64,000 nucleotides of DNA. Source: Mucidula mucida. Lineage: Eukaryota > Basidiomycota > Agaricomycetes > Agaricales > Physalacriaceae. The stretch lies in NCBI GenBank assembly GCA_015501055.1, contig JADNYV010000030.1, positions 1 to 64,000 on the forward strand, given 5' to 3'. A model generated the notes under the pieces. That model did not search any database. It saw only the letters and a list, made by a program, of their open reading frames with translations, and was not told the DNA's origin. Made by a program: the position numbers and the translations under genes. Below are positions 10,630 through 21,715 of this stretch, piece by piece; position 1 is the stretch's first letter; the number at the start of each line of letters is the position of its first letter.

Positions 10630-12950
10630 ATGGCGATACGTCTTCCGTTCACGCGATCAAAGCCCGACGCAGACACTCACTTGACGGTGACCAGGATGCC
10701 GAGAAGGCTTCGGTAGACACGCCGCCGACGTCCTCGAATGTCGACGAGCAATGGCAGGACGATGGTGTGACGAAGATCGAGGCTCTCTGTGAGTGATTGG
10801 CATTCTATTCACGGGCTTGTCTGACGTGTACATGAAGACTTCGTCTTCGGAAGGGGCTGGAAGCTATGGGCGCTTTGGGGGTGAGTTCTCTCCTCCATTT
10901 CGTATCGCCTATTCCCAGACGGGGAAACCGCAGATCAATCGCGCTCTTGAACTACGTTTATACTCTCAGTTCTGGCACGACGTTCACGTATGTGCAATAT
11001 GCTACCTCCTCCTTCTCCAAACACACGATTTTGGGCACAATTTCTGTTGCCACAGCTATCATAACCGGCGTGTCGAAGCCTTTTATCGCAAAGGTATGTT
11101 TACCTTCTCATTGTGTATGTCGGCACTTCACGCGTCTTTCAGTTGGCCGATCTTACCTCTCGTCCACTGGCCATCAGTGTAATGGTTGTGCTCTATGTCG
11201 TCGGCTACATCGTTATCGCGTCTTCAAAAACGGTAGAGGCCGTCTGCGCTGGCGAAGTCATCTATACCCCAGGCTCCACAGGCATTGATTTCCTTGCGGG
11301 AGTTATTGTTGCGGACATCACCTCACTTCAATGGCGCGCCCTTGTCAACAACTTGGTTGGCAGTGTTCCGTGGCTGGTCAACGTGTTTATTTCGACATAC
11401 ATCACGACTGGAATTGCGGCGAATACTTCGGACGGGTGGCGTTGGGGTGTACGTGTCCTTCGCAAGCAGAATGCGTCATTGCTGACTGTGCTTTCCAGTT
11501 CGGTATGTTTGCCATCCTTATCCCCGTCTCGGTGACGCCTGCGATATGGGTGTTGTTCTGGGGAGACAGACGGGCGAAGAAACTTGGCGGTGAGTAATAT
11601 CACCTTCTTCGTTTGCTGAAACTCAATGTTCTATCCAGCACTTTCTTTGGCGTCCTCCAGTTACGATCGAAGAAAACAATCATCAGGCGAGCAAGACGAG
11701 GAAAAGCCCTCACTACTAAGCCTTGTAGTGCACTATTGGAAAGCCATTGACGCATTCGGATACTTCTCCTCGGAACCTCTTTCGCCCTACTACTGTTACC
11801 ATTTACGCTATACACTACTGCATCTAAGGGCTTGAAAAACCGTACGTCGTGTTGCATTATTCGAACTACCCAACGTTGATTACTGTGTAGCCTCTTTGAT
11901 TGCGATGTTTGTCGTGGGTGGTATTATGTTTATTGCATTCTTCTCTTGGGAACTACTTGCGGCGTCGCATCCCATCATGCCACGGCGCGTACTCACCGAT
12001 CCCTCATCTGCTCCATCGTCATCGACTTCACTTATTATATGTCTGGCTATATCTCTGGGACCTACTTCCAATCCTGGGTCTACGTTATCACGGACTGGAG
12101 TGTGAGTGTTGCTTGGTTATCGTTACTGCTGCTCGCTCATCTACAAACGCAGTTCACAAACTATACGTACTACTCGTACACACAGACACTCGTTCTGTGT
12201 TTCTTCGGTATCATCGCTGGTGGAATTCAGCGTTACACACATCGATACAAGTTCCTCCAGTTGTTCGGTCTAGCTCTTCGCTGCGTGTACGTTGGCGCTC
12301 TCTTTCTCGTCCTTGTTATCTAAAGGACCTCACTTCACCAGTGGTCTGGGCATTCAATACCTTGCTGCCAATGGGAATCAGTCTACCGCAGTTTTAGTCC
12401 TGTCCCTCGTCATACCCTGCATTGGAGGTGCCTTTTCTGTTGTCGGATCGCAGATTGCCACACAGGCATCCGTCCGCATCAGGACATGGCCCTCGCGATG
12501 GCGCTTCTATCGTTGTGGACATCCATCGGAGGCTCCATAGGTTCTGCCATCTCCGCGGCCGTGTGGAATGACATGGTGCCCAGGAAGCTCAACCAGTATC
12601 TTGGCGATGTCAAGAACAGCACGGAGCTCGCGGAAATATTTGGTTCCATCGTTGTAGCACGGACGACGGAGCCGAGGGACTTGGTGATCCAAGGTGAGCA
12701 GCTTGTTCTGGCCCGGATAGATGTACAGACTAACTGCCTCTCCAGCGTATTCCGAAGCCGTACGCCCGCTCTTCCTCGGAGCACTGATATTATCATTCGT
12801 CCCACTTCTCGCGGGTTGTCTCACAACCAACTTTTACTTGGGTACGCAACATAATGCTATTGAGAAGAGAAAGTGGTCGTCATACGGTCGGAGGAAGAGA
12901 CCAAGGAGGAGGTCATCAAAGCTCAACTTGAAGCTAAAGAGAAGGATTAA
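10630..12950 (+). pseudogene. Siderophore-iron MFS transporter (Arn/Sit/MirB type), frame-damaged
   Basis: The spliced reading matches 14-helix siderophore permeases: VTKIEALYFVFGRGWKLW, YVYTLSSGTTFTYVQYATS, FIAKLADLTSRPLA, DITSLQWRALVNNL, SGYISGTYFQSW, GAFSVVGSQIATQASV, HQDMALAMALLSLW. Within exons the frame breaks four times, each by the equivalent of one missing base: near 10684 (before GDQDAEKAS), 11760 (DAFG to LLLGTSF), 12478 (ASVR to HQDMA) and 12872 (AIEKRK to VVVIRSEEETKEE). An apparent fifth break near 12290 is instead a 55-nt intron. Four breaks in one gene, while neighbours are open, favour decay; sequencing error is the alternative. The intact protein would import ferric siderophores at the plasma membrane. 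Confidence 0.75.
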
Positions 12951-13257
12951 AATCAGACACTTTCAGGGATTCTTCTCATTGATACGACGGAGACTGCCGT
13001 TTTGGGATGGTGACTATAGATGTAACGCCACAGTTTTCATTCTGTGATGTTGGTATGACGAGAATATGAGGTTCATCTGATGCAGAATAAGAGAGTCGGC
13101 CGTGCGTAGTATCATCGTCAAGAACGAACCATTTCATTTTCAGATGCATGACGAAACGACTCCTCGTCGAAAGTTGCAGAGAACAGCGCATTTCTAGAAC
13201 AGATTTTTCATAGTATACAGTTGTACAAGCCTGCTATTAGTGATCACTTGATGCACG
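12951..13257. other. Tail-to-tail intergenic region
   Basis: Both neighbours end into these 307 bp. I see no gene. A 10-bp palindrome AGTGATCACT lies at about 13239-13248. Confidence 0.5.
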
Positions 13258-15122
13258 TTAACCAATGAGCCCGGCCAACTCTTCTTCCTTGATAAGACGG
13301 ATACCACGCTTTTCACCCAACTGCCTGAAAATGTCATCCAACTTCTCCACAGCTTCCGTCGATGGTGATGGTCGCCCCTCATCCTCCAAGACTTTCAAGA
13401 ACTGCTTAAAGTCGCAAATAAGATGCCGAGGAGGGTCAGCCGCATCTGCATCTTCATCTGCCTTCTCGGTCTCCTTTTCCGCCTTGCCCTTTTGCTTGAT
13501 TGCGCGCGGATCGAACTTGACAAACCCATAATACAATTCATCACTACCACCTCTCATTGTCATCATCTGATCCCCGTTCGTCTTGTTGATGAAACACCAA
13601 CCCTCGCCACGGAATGCATTCGCGCACGATCTCGGGAAGAACGAGAGGTGACGCTCACTCCAGGGCCGTCCGGCCTCGCGGACGTCGGTTACCAGCACAA
13701 TGTGCGGGAAGAAAGCCGATGTGTTCGGGTACCAGAAGTCAGGCGGGTCAACGGACGGACCAAGCGCGTCAGTGAGAGCCTGGACAACCTGAGCTGGATG
13801 CAAGAGAGGAATGGACGCAATATTCGGTTCATAAGAGAGTCCTCCAGGAGGAGAGTAATACGTGAAGGCGTTGACATATCTGACGCCTTTTACATCGTCG
13901 TTGTACTGGAAGATGTATGGATGCACAAGTCTCTGGATGCTGTAGAATAGCTTGGGTTCATCTGCAATGAGATCTCCTAGAGCGTTTGAAGAAACACCCG
14001 TGCCCAGTAAGACAAAATGTGCGATGTTGTTGTGAGCTGATAGAACGCGGCGTACAGTGTCGATCGTGACTTCGGGGACGGAAGGCAGAGTCAGAGATCG
14101 GATGTCTTTGAGCTCCGAGAGAACTTTGACAATCTGGTCGGAATTCAAGGACAATCCTTCTAGATCGACGCTTTCGGTAGACTGGCAGAAGTGCTTGACA
14201 ATCTCAACGAGGAGTGAGATACCAGCATCAGGGAAAGGAGATTTTGACTGTAGAAAGGCTCTGAGTGCAATTGCCTTCTCGGGAATCCAGAGTAGCTTGA
14301 CCAAATCGCTGATGTCGCCGCTTGCCAATGCAGCGTCAACAGCAGGGCCCAGAGCGAGACTAGCAAGGGAGGGGACTGGATCGCTATTAGACACTGGCGG
14401 GGGTGTGGCTTCAGGCGCCCCCTCGGGGACGGTATATTCGTCAGGCCATGCTTCTGCAAGCATCTCGATGGTCATCAATTTTGTGTCATCGAGTGTGGCG
14501 ATAACGGAGCGAACGGACGTCTCCACGGCTTCATCTTGCTCCCCCGAAGGATAGTATGCACGAGCATATTGTTCAGCTGTCAACGGTGTCCATGCATCAA
14601 CCTGAACTTGGGCTTCGATGCCACCAAGAGAAACAAAACAATAATGTGGCGCGGCAGGGGTCGTAACATCGATTACAGTGATTCCATCGTTATTATCTCT
14701 CCAAAGATTGAGAATCCGAGCCCTAGAAGACCAAAAATGCTCACCTCCATGACTACTCCCCATGCTGGCATCTAGTAAGCTATTGAAGAATGTGCCTCCA
14801 CTGAAATACGGCTTGGGCTTGATTTCGATATCGACATTCCAAGCTTGACCTAAGAGAAATGCAGTATAGCTACACGGTGCACGACCGATGTCCGGGGTTT
14901 GATCATATCGCCCAAACTTGCCGTGAATGAAGCTATCTCGTATTGGACAAGCGCAGCGTTATTCTTCTGCTTTAATAGAGTGATAAAACGACGAGTGGCT
15001 AGGAGTGGGAGACGTCCATAGCACCACTGATGGTGCCAAGCTGCGATGCATCGATAGTAGGCCTGGGTGCCACCATGAGGAATGACTTTGGCGATGACAA
15101 AAACTTGGTGTCTCTGACCCAT
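13258..15122 (-). CDS. GQRHQ-family protein, intact paralog
   Basis: Starts MGQRHQVFVIAKVIPHGG and ends EEELAGLIG. Exon 1 (15122-14918) and one phase-1 intron (14850-14917, ending ctcttag) join EIASFTA to SQAWNVDIEIKPKPYFSGG; the rest is one long open exon. The N-terminus has the invariant-looking block CIAAWHHQWCYGRLP. The middle is acidic and helix-rich, with LSLNSDQIVKVLSEL and ISLLVEIVKHF resembling irregular leucine repeats, and the end holds a Lys/Glu/Asp tract (KGKAEKETEKADEDADAAD). No signal peptide or membrane segment. Function unknown; I recall similar proteins only as uncharacterised agaricomycete families. The decayed paralog lies 11 kb away in inverted orientation. Confidence 0.88.
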
Positions 15123-15514
15123 TGCAGTGATTAGTGGAGCAAGCTAAGTGACGACCGGCTCGATGAGGAGACAAGAGAAATCAGTGATACGGTGTGGCTT
15201 TGAGGCGAGGGAAAGAACAGCCTTCGGGCAGCAGAAAACTCGGGGCTGGATTGGACCTGGACACAGATCCAGACAATCACCAAGTAAAGGGAGTTGGAGG
15301 TGGGAAGAAAAGATCGAGCGATGTGGTGGTAACGAGCAGGACGCGCGATTTCCTAATTTGGCGTCCCCAAAGATAATGCCTGTATCACATGCCTATATAC
15401 ACTATCGGGAATGGCCGAGAGCTTGAGCCACTAAATCACAGATACCAGTTTAGTCAAGACCACGATGGCAGAGAAATACATAGAATATATGGCTACAACG
15501 TGTTGAGAGTACAT
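15123..15514. other. Intergenic region upstream of the GQRHQ gene and downstream of DRG1
   Basis: These 392 bp precede the GQRHQ start and follow the DRG1 stop, both on the minus strand. I see no additional gene or RNA. Confidence 0.5.
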
Positions 15515-16955
15515 TCACTTCTTCGATATGTGCACAACTGCAACAAAGGTGAATTCGAATTCCGGTCAATAGCTCTCACTCACCATCTTCATCCTCTAAC
15601 ACATGATCCAGGCCGACTTTTTGTCCACGCGAATGCTTCGCGCTTGCACCCCAGACGACAGCGCTAAAGCATATGAGTATCCAATCGGTTCATCCCAGAG
15701 TTGGAAGACTCACTATTTCATTTGCTTTGCTATCTCCTTGTGGATGGAATTACAAAAGTCGTCTACCGAGCACTTGCCGCGCCGCAAAACGACTGGCTGC
15801 GAGTAGTCTGGAGCAAGGCCGCGGGGCTTTGTGTAAACGCGGACGAGGTTGAGGGTGTCCCACATTTTCTCAATGAGTTCGTCGATATTGAGCCAATCGC
15901 GCGACGATACAGGAACGGACATGGGGATCTTGTACAGAAGATCGAGCTCTTCTATTGAGATGGCGTCGATTTTGTTTAAAACGTATATTGCGGGAATGTA
16001 CACTCTGCAGACATAAGTAAAGTTGGTGGTGGAACAATGTGACCCACCTGTTTCCCTCAATGACATCTACGAGATCATCTGCAGTCGCGTTGGGTTCACG
16101 AATGGCGATGTCGGCGTTGTTAATCTTGTACTCGCTGAGAATAGCCTTGATTTCGTCTTGGTCGATATTGGTGAGCGGAACGGTATTGGTGATGGCGATA
16201 CCGCCCTTTTCTTTTCGTCTGACAAGGATGGAAGGCGGACGCTTGTTCAGGCGAATTCCAAAGCCCTCCAGTTCTCCTTCGATGATTTTCTTGTCTCCGA
16301 GGGGCTTGAGGACGTCGAGGACGATGAAGATGAGATTGCATGTTCGGGCGACAGCAATGACCTGCCGGCCACGACCTTTGCCGTCATTTGCGCCCTCGAT
16401 AATACCAGCTACGATGGGTTAGAGGGTGCAGCGATATAGCAGCAAGTAACTGACGTAGATCAAGTATTTGTATGGGCGCGCCGTGGACCTTGACTGTACC
16501 GGGAACGGTGGTGAGGGTGGTAAAGTCGATGGCGGAGACTTCAGAGTGAGTCCCGGTGAGTTTTGACATCAACGTCGACTTGCCGACTGACGGAAAGCCA
16601 ACGAAACCGACCGAGGCTATGCCTGTTCTTGCTACATCGAAGCCTACGCCGGCGCCTCCACCGCCGCCGCCGCCCGACGGTGCAATGAGCTCACGACGGA
16701 GCTTTGCGAGCTTTGCCTTGAGCTGGCCAAGATGGTAGCTCGTGGCCTTATTTTTTTGGGCTGGAATGATATGGTCAACAAGTAGATGGAACGCAGCGAT
16801 AATTGCACACTTTTGGCCTGGAAAAAAGGTTCAGCGCTGGGCTAGATGAACGCTGGGGTGGCGTACCATCTCATCTTCGATTTCCTGTGTAAGATTAGCA
16901 TACAAACAGAGAAGAATAGGTGTTTTGGTACCTTTATTTTCTGAACGGTAGTCAT
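15515..16955 (-). CDS. RBG1: Developmentally regulated GTP-binding protein 1 (DRG1/Rbg1)
   Basis: An Obg-class translation-associated GTPase. After the N-terminal helix ([19 protein letters not shown]) and a glycine run come the G1 loop [17 protein letters not shown]3 DLPGIIEGA and G4 NKID, then the TGS domain ([35 protein letters not shown]). The C-terminus is VLEDEDVVHISKK, close to the VLEDEDVIQIVKK of other DRG1 proteins. The partner Tma46/DFRP1 is not in this window. Small N-terminal exons begin MTTVQKIK at 16955. The gene shares a 202-bp divergent promoter with the KCH-type gene. Confidence 0.95.
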
Positions 16956-17157
16956 TGTTTGTATATGAGAGAACGGCAAACGCCGGTTACCCTCTCCCTC
17001 AGTTGCCAACGCCCATCTCGCATCACGTCCGCTCTTTGACCCCGACCAACAGCCGTCTTTCACTCGCCTAGCCAGGCTCCCGTTCACTGCCTTCCCATGC
17101 GACTGGCTCGCCGCCTCTGCTGATTCGAGTCTTTTCCCCTGCCTATCACCGCCCAAA
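16956..17157. promoter_or_regulatory. Divergent promoter region, DRG1 / KCH
   Basis: Both start codons point away from these 202 bp, so the promoters must be within or overlap them. Pyrimidine-rich tracts precede the KCH ATG, common near fungal start sites. No specific factor site is claimed. Confidence 0.55.
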
Positions 17158-19104
17158 ATGTGCTTCAGTGGGCCCAAATGGAAGCGAGAAATCGTTCCAG
17201 ATCACAAGGTGAACCAGTTTTCCTTTGTTTTCGGCAGACAGAGGTTGACGATGGCCCCCAGTTTGACTTTGTCGACACGCGAGAGTTCGTTGACAATGGC
17301 TGGTTTATGCGTGCAAAGTACGTGCTTTCTGCAGCTCCCGTCGCCACGTCTAACGGTCTCTAGGTACTTTTGGTTGTATCTCATTGTCCTCAAGTCGTTT
17401 GCCGTCTACATCGTCGATATCTATACTGCCACTACCATGTTGACCACTACCTCCTGGTCCAACGAAATCTTCAACAACTGCGCAGACATTGACGGATGTG
17501 TCACCATTCCCTTCGAGACCGGCAAGTGGCTCTTTGTTGGCTGTATCATCTTTTCCTTCCTTCTCGTACGTCCTGGCCCTTGCTCAGGTCCCAACCAATC
17601 ATTCACACTATACAGCTTGGTTATGAGGCTTACAAGTCCCGGAAAATCATCGCCAGTCGAGATATTTCTTATGCCTTTACCAACGTCCAGGCCAACAACT
17701 ACTACTCCATCCGTACGTATCCTCTTGCTCCCCTTGTTCTCTCCACTTAGCGACTCTCAGGGTCTTATCCGCACTTTTGCTTCTTTGATCACATCAGCAA
17801 TTCCACAAAGCTGAGCGACGACTTTGCCTTCTTTGTCTTCTTCACCTTCAAGAGTAAGTCACGCCCTTGTTTCCCTGCCAATTTCACCTCACGACTGCAC
17901 AAGGCTGGAAGCGTGTGCTACTGGCCGATGGGCCTCGCCAGACTATCAATGCCCTAACGTTGTACGCCGTATATCTCGTGCATAAGGATGAAGGCCCTTG
18001 GTACGATGTCACAAAGTTCTTCAACGGCAACTCTGCCTCCACCACCGGTCTCACGCTTTCCACATTGTTCACCACTCTTGTCTTCGCTGGATCTCTCTTG
18101 CTCCTCATCGTTGCCGGAATATGCTACATCCCCCTTCTGTGTCATATTCGTGGCAATCTCAAAGTATGTTGCCTCACTTTTCTCCTCCGCCTTACCCGGC
18201 TGATGGTTACTGCTTGTAGGAATACTGCTGTCACAAAGTCGACAAGGTATGCCCATCTCGTGTTGATAGATTCTCGTCGTCTGACTTTCGCCCAGCGTAT
18301 TGACTCCGTTATCAAACGTCGTCAGAAAGAACGCCGTCTGGAGGCAACCAAATTGGCACAGAAGGAGGCTATGGGCGATTACTCCCATCTCAAGAACAGG
18401 AAGGGAGAGCTCATTCAAAAGCCTTTGCCTCAGCCTACGCTTCCCAACCTTTCAGTCGACGATGACTTTGATGATGGCATGTCCGTTCGCACTCGTGGTC
18501 CGCCGCCCAGCAACTACACCCAAGATTCCTACTACAACTTTTGGACAGTAAATCCGAATACCCACCTCCAATGCCTGCTTACAATCCGGCTTTAACATAC
18601 CAATCGCCCAACTCCTTCCCCAACTTCAACCAATCTCAAGCCAACATAGGTCGTGAGGACTCACTCTACAACTACCCACCACCGCAGGGCATGTACGACG
18701 ACGACAATGAGAGCACTGCTCATTTAGCATCGTCTGCTGCACCCTTTGCTCATCAGTCGAGTATATCCATTGACCGTCCCGGGACAGCGCCGTTTGACCG
18801 ACCAGGAACTGCACCATTCGATAGACCAGGAACTGCACCGTTTGACAGACCTGGGACCGCGCCATTGCCCAACCAGTATACCTCATCGGGACCCAACTAT
18901 GACCCATACGACGTTTATCAAGGACGCCCTGTCACTACAAGTCCTGACAACGCTCGCCGCCAGCAGCAGCCCCAGCAGCATGCCTACGATGATGCGCCAG
19001 ATTACTTCAACGCCAATTATGGCGCACCGCAGTATTCTTCCCACACAGGGGATCCTGGTTACGGTGGTCGGCACGGTGGTGGTGGTGGTGGTTATGCCAT
19101 GTAG
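17158..19104 (+). CDS. KCH1: Kch1-type low-affinity potassium transporter
   Basis: The N-terminus MCFSGPKWKREIVPDHKFDF is the hallmark of the fungal KCH family. Membrane segments follow: YFWLYLIVLKSFAVYIVDIY, WLFVGCIIFSFLLLGYEAYK, INALTLYAVYL and TLVFAGSLLLLIVAGICYIPLL, then the conserved HIRGNLKEYCCHKVDKRID. In yeast, Kch1/Kch2 support K+ influx linked to calcium signalling in mating. The long cytosolic tail is Pro/Gln/Tyr-rich, contains four perfect octapeptide repeats DRPGTAPF, and ends in a glycine run (GGGGGGYAM). About seven introns, the first immediately after VPDHK. Confidence 0.9.
18772..18867 (+). repeat. 24-bp tandem repeat, four units, in KCH1
   Basis: Four consecutive 24-nt units each encode DRPGTAPF (the last reads DRPGTAPL). 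Silent third-position differences between units indicate an older array held by protein-level selection or slow drift, not a fresh slippage. Confidence 0.9.
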
Positions 19105-19299
19105 ACGAGGACTGGACTTGTTATTTTCTATTTACAACTATCATCCTCAACGCTACGTGTATAACAGTTGGATAAATTATAATATCAATAGATTCCCGCG
19201 TATTGATGCAGCAGCTTGAAGTTGCTGCGTACAAGCGCTTTGAGGAGTCTGTGTGGTATTACTTGCTTTCAACTTGCATCATCTCGTGTCCTCGTTGAC

Positions 19300-19631
19300 A
19301 TGGAAAACCCACATGCCGAACAGCAAGCTGTTCTGTTGGAGCGCATCTTGAAGAACTCAGTGAGGAGCACGCTCGTTTTCGTTCATTCTTTCACCGGCTC
19401 ACGCATATATAGTCCAAATGTACGGAAACCCTCATAGAGCTCAATCGCTGCATCGAAGTTTGTTTACCTGCTAGTACTGTGTTGTCGTCATCCACTGAGC
19501 TATACATGCAGCAAATCCTTCAGGCCAACGCGTCCGTCAAGATAGCGGCCGAGCTCACTAACAAATATCGAAAGAATGTGCAGTACAATTTAGATGCAAC
19601 GAAGGGAAAGGGGGAATCTGAGCGCCAATGA
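19300..19631 (+). CDS. DAD4: DASH/Dam1 complex subunit Dad4
   Basis: Three exons (19300-19359, 19413-19457, 19512-19631) encode 74 residues. The start MENPHAEQQAVLLERI is nearly identical in pattern to yeast Dad4 (MENPHEEQ..LLQRI), and the end KYRKNVQYNLDAT matches the conserved YQSNVLFHLEAT region. Dad4 is a small coiled-coil subunit of the ring complex that couples kinetochores to microtubules. The gene is too short and too split to be obvious as an open frame. Its stop is 63 bp before the ATE1 start on the same strand. Confidence 0.9.
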
Positions 19632-19694
19632 AGCTGCTGCTTGGAGTCATGCAACCATGTACCTGATTTTGTATATTCTTGATCCCTTACCACC

Positions 19695-21613
19695 ATGATC
19701 TCTGCCGGCGCGCCAGCTGGTCCGCACAGTTCGACCTGCGGCTATTGCTCCCCCACGGGCGAGAGAAGCTCTGAGGAAACTTTCAGGCAATCTGCGGGGC
19801 TACAGGCATTGCAGCTCTCGTGTGGCGTATGTCTAGTCCACTCTTTCAATCGTTGTTCCAAAGTCGAATGTGAGGCCGTCGGACAGGTGTATCAGAAGAT
19901 GATCGACCGCGGATGGCGCAGATCTGGTGAGCAGGCATTCTGTTCTGCGATCTCATGAGGGACGGACGCGACGAGGACACAGGGACGTGGAATTATAAGC
20001 CGATATGAAGCGCTCGTGTTGTCCGTTGTATACGATAAAGTTTGTCGCGAGTTTTAAGTTGGACCTGGTGTTCTGCTCATGTCCTGCAGGCTCGACGCGC
20101 TCGCATTCGCCCCGTCGAAGAGTCAGCGGAAGATACTCAACCGGTATGTTATACGCGACACAACCATGCGCAATCTTATAACACTCTTAGGTGGAACCGC
20201 TTCGTGTTGAATGGTGGTGACGATCATATGGATGTAGACTCCAAGTCCGTCTAGTAGCATATTGGCCTATTTCGTATCTGATATGACTAGACCAGGTCAA
20301 GCCTCCAAGAAGAAGGCATCGCAAGCACCAGAGTTTGTGTGGCCAGCGACGGCACACGCCGCTGAGCAATCCTTCCTTTCTGAAGGTTGCGATCCCTGTC
20401 ACAAGCTCGAGGTGCATTTATATCTACTTCCATGATGAATTGACTTCACAGTTAGTCCCACAGGTTCTCCTCGAACCCTCCTCATTCACAACCGAGAAAT
20501 TCGAGCTGTACAAGAAGTATCAAGAGGAGATTCATCACGACCGACCTGGGAAGAACACACCCAAAAGCTTCAAGAACTTTCTTGTCAACACTCCGCTTCG
20601 GGTGTGTGTCCTCTTCTCGCACATATGCAGAACCCAGGTGTTCACCAATTGTCTTCAGTTGGAACCAATCCCATATCCCGCAACGCCACCATCACATCTT
20701 CCGACGCATTACGGATCGTACCATCAACTATACCGACTGGATGGACAGCTCATTGCGTTGTCAATCATCGACATCTGTCTGTGCTTATCGTCCTCCAATG
20801 TGTACATTACTCACATCACTTTGAAGTGCCGAAATGCGTCTCAAGTGTCTATTTCATCTACGACAAGACTTGGGACAAATTCTCGTTTGGAAAGGTACTA
20901 GCTTTACATGCCATTCCGATCTTTATCGCTAAGCTTTCGTAGCTTAGTGCGCTTCGAGAGGCATCGTTAGCCCGAGAGATCCACGAGGCAGGCGTGCCGA
21001 ACATGACATCGCTATATCTAGGTGAGAAAATTTCGAGAATCAATGGTGTCGGTGTAGCTGACAGCAGCAGGCTACTACGTGCACTCATGCCAAAAGATGA
21101 GATATAAAGGAGAGTACTCGCCTTCGTTTTTGGCAGATCCCGTAGGTCGGTTTCCTGTCGAGTTACTCTTCAATAACGTTCTTGTGCTTCGCGACGAGTA
21201 GGAAACATTCGAGTGGTATGCGCTGGAAAAGTACAAGAGCCTATTGGATTCAAATCGTTACACGTGCTTTTCTCAACCAGAACACTCGACCAACGAGCCC
21301 GTTTCTCCAGACAGTAAGCAGCGCACGCAGTTCTTTGTGTTTTCGGTTAATCATCGGGCAGAAGGTGGTTTTCCGGCGCCGACACTGACTACTGCGCTTC
21401 GAGTAGGTACTGTCAATATTATCGACGACATACAAAATGGGGCAGTAATATTAGACGATGTGACGGTAAGGCTTCATTTAAGACAGGATCGCTGCGTTAA
21501 CGAGTCGGAAGGTTTCCGAATCATGGCTTTCTGACCCCACATACAAGGCCCTCCTCTATTGTATAGACGCCCTAGGCCTGGAAATCTCGAAGGAGATGCT
21601 CTTTTACTTGTAA
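19695..21613 (+). CDS. ATE1: Arginyl-tRNA--protein transferase (ATE1)
   Basis: ATE1 adds arginine to N-terminal Asp/Glu, a step in the N-degron pathway. The first exon has the conserved CGYC, followed across introns by YQKMIDRGWRRSGTWNYKPD and the family-defining CC in KRSCCPLYTIKL. Then come SKSQRKILNRWNRF, LEPSSFTTEKFELYKKYQEE, IHHDRPGKNTPKSFKNFLV, SSVYFIYDKTWDKFSFGKL, YYVHSCQKMRYKGEYSPSF and FEWYALEKYKSLLD. The final exon reads ALLYCIDALGLEISKEMLFYL. Around ten introns. The last intron begins gtaaggcttc, so the frame running on to 21534 is not the end. Tail-to-tail with the carrier gene, 102 bp apart. Confidence 0.92.
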
Positions 21614-21715
21614 GGAACGTGTTTATACAGATTATATTACTTGTAACAGTAGGTGTACACGGGAATGGATTATCAGGACTATGTAGTAGTAACTGTAGTA
21701 ACGGCCTACAAAACG

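Noticed and set aside
12285..12345. Apparent stop and frame change in the siderophore transporter at ALRCVYVGALFLVLVI
   Set aside because: A 55-nt intron (gtacgttggc to ttcaccag) yields ALRCVGLGIQYLAANG, as expected for the family. It is not counted as damage.
13239..13248. Palindrome AGTGATCACT after the intact GQRHQ gene, similar to the hAT-like ends
   Set aside because: It is too short, has no target duplication and lacks the GCCTGGC arrays. An excision scar cannot be shown.
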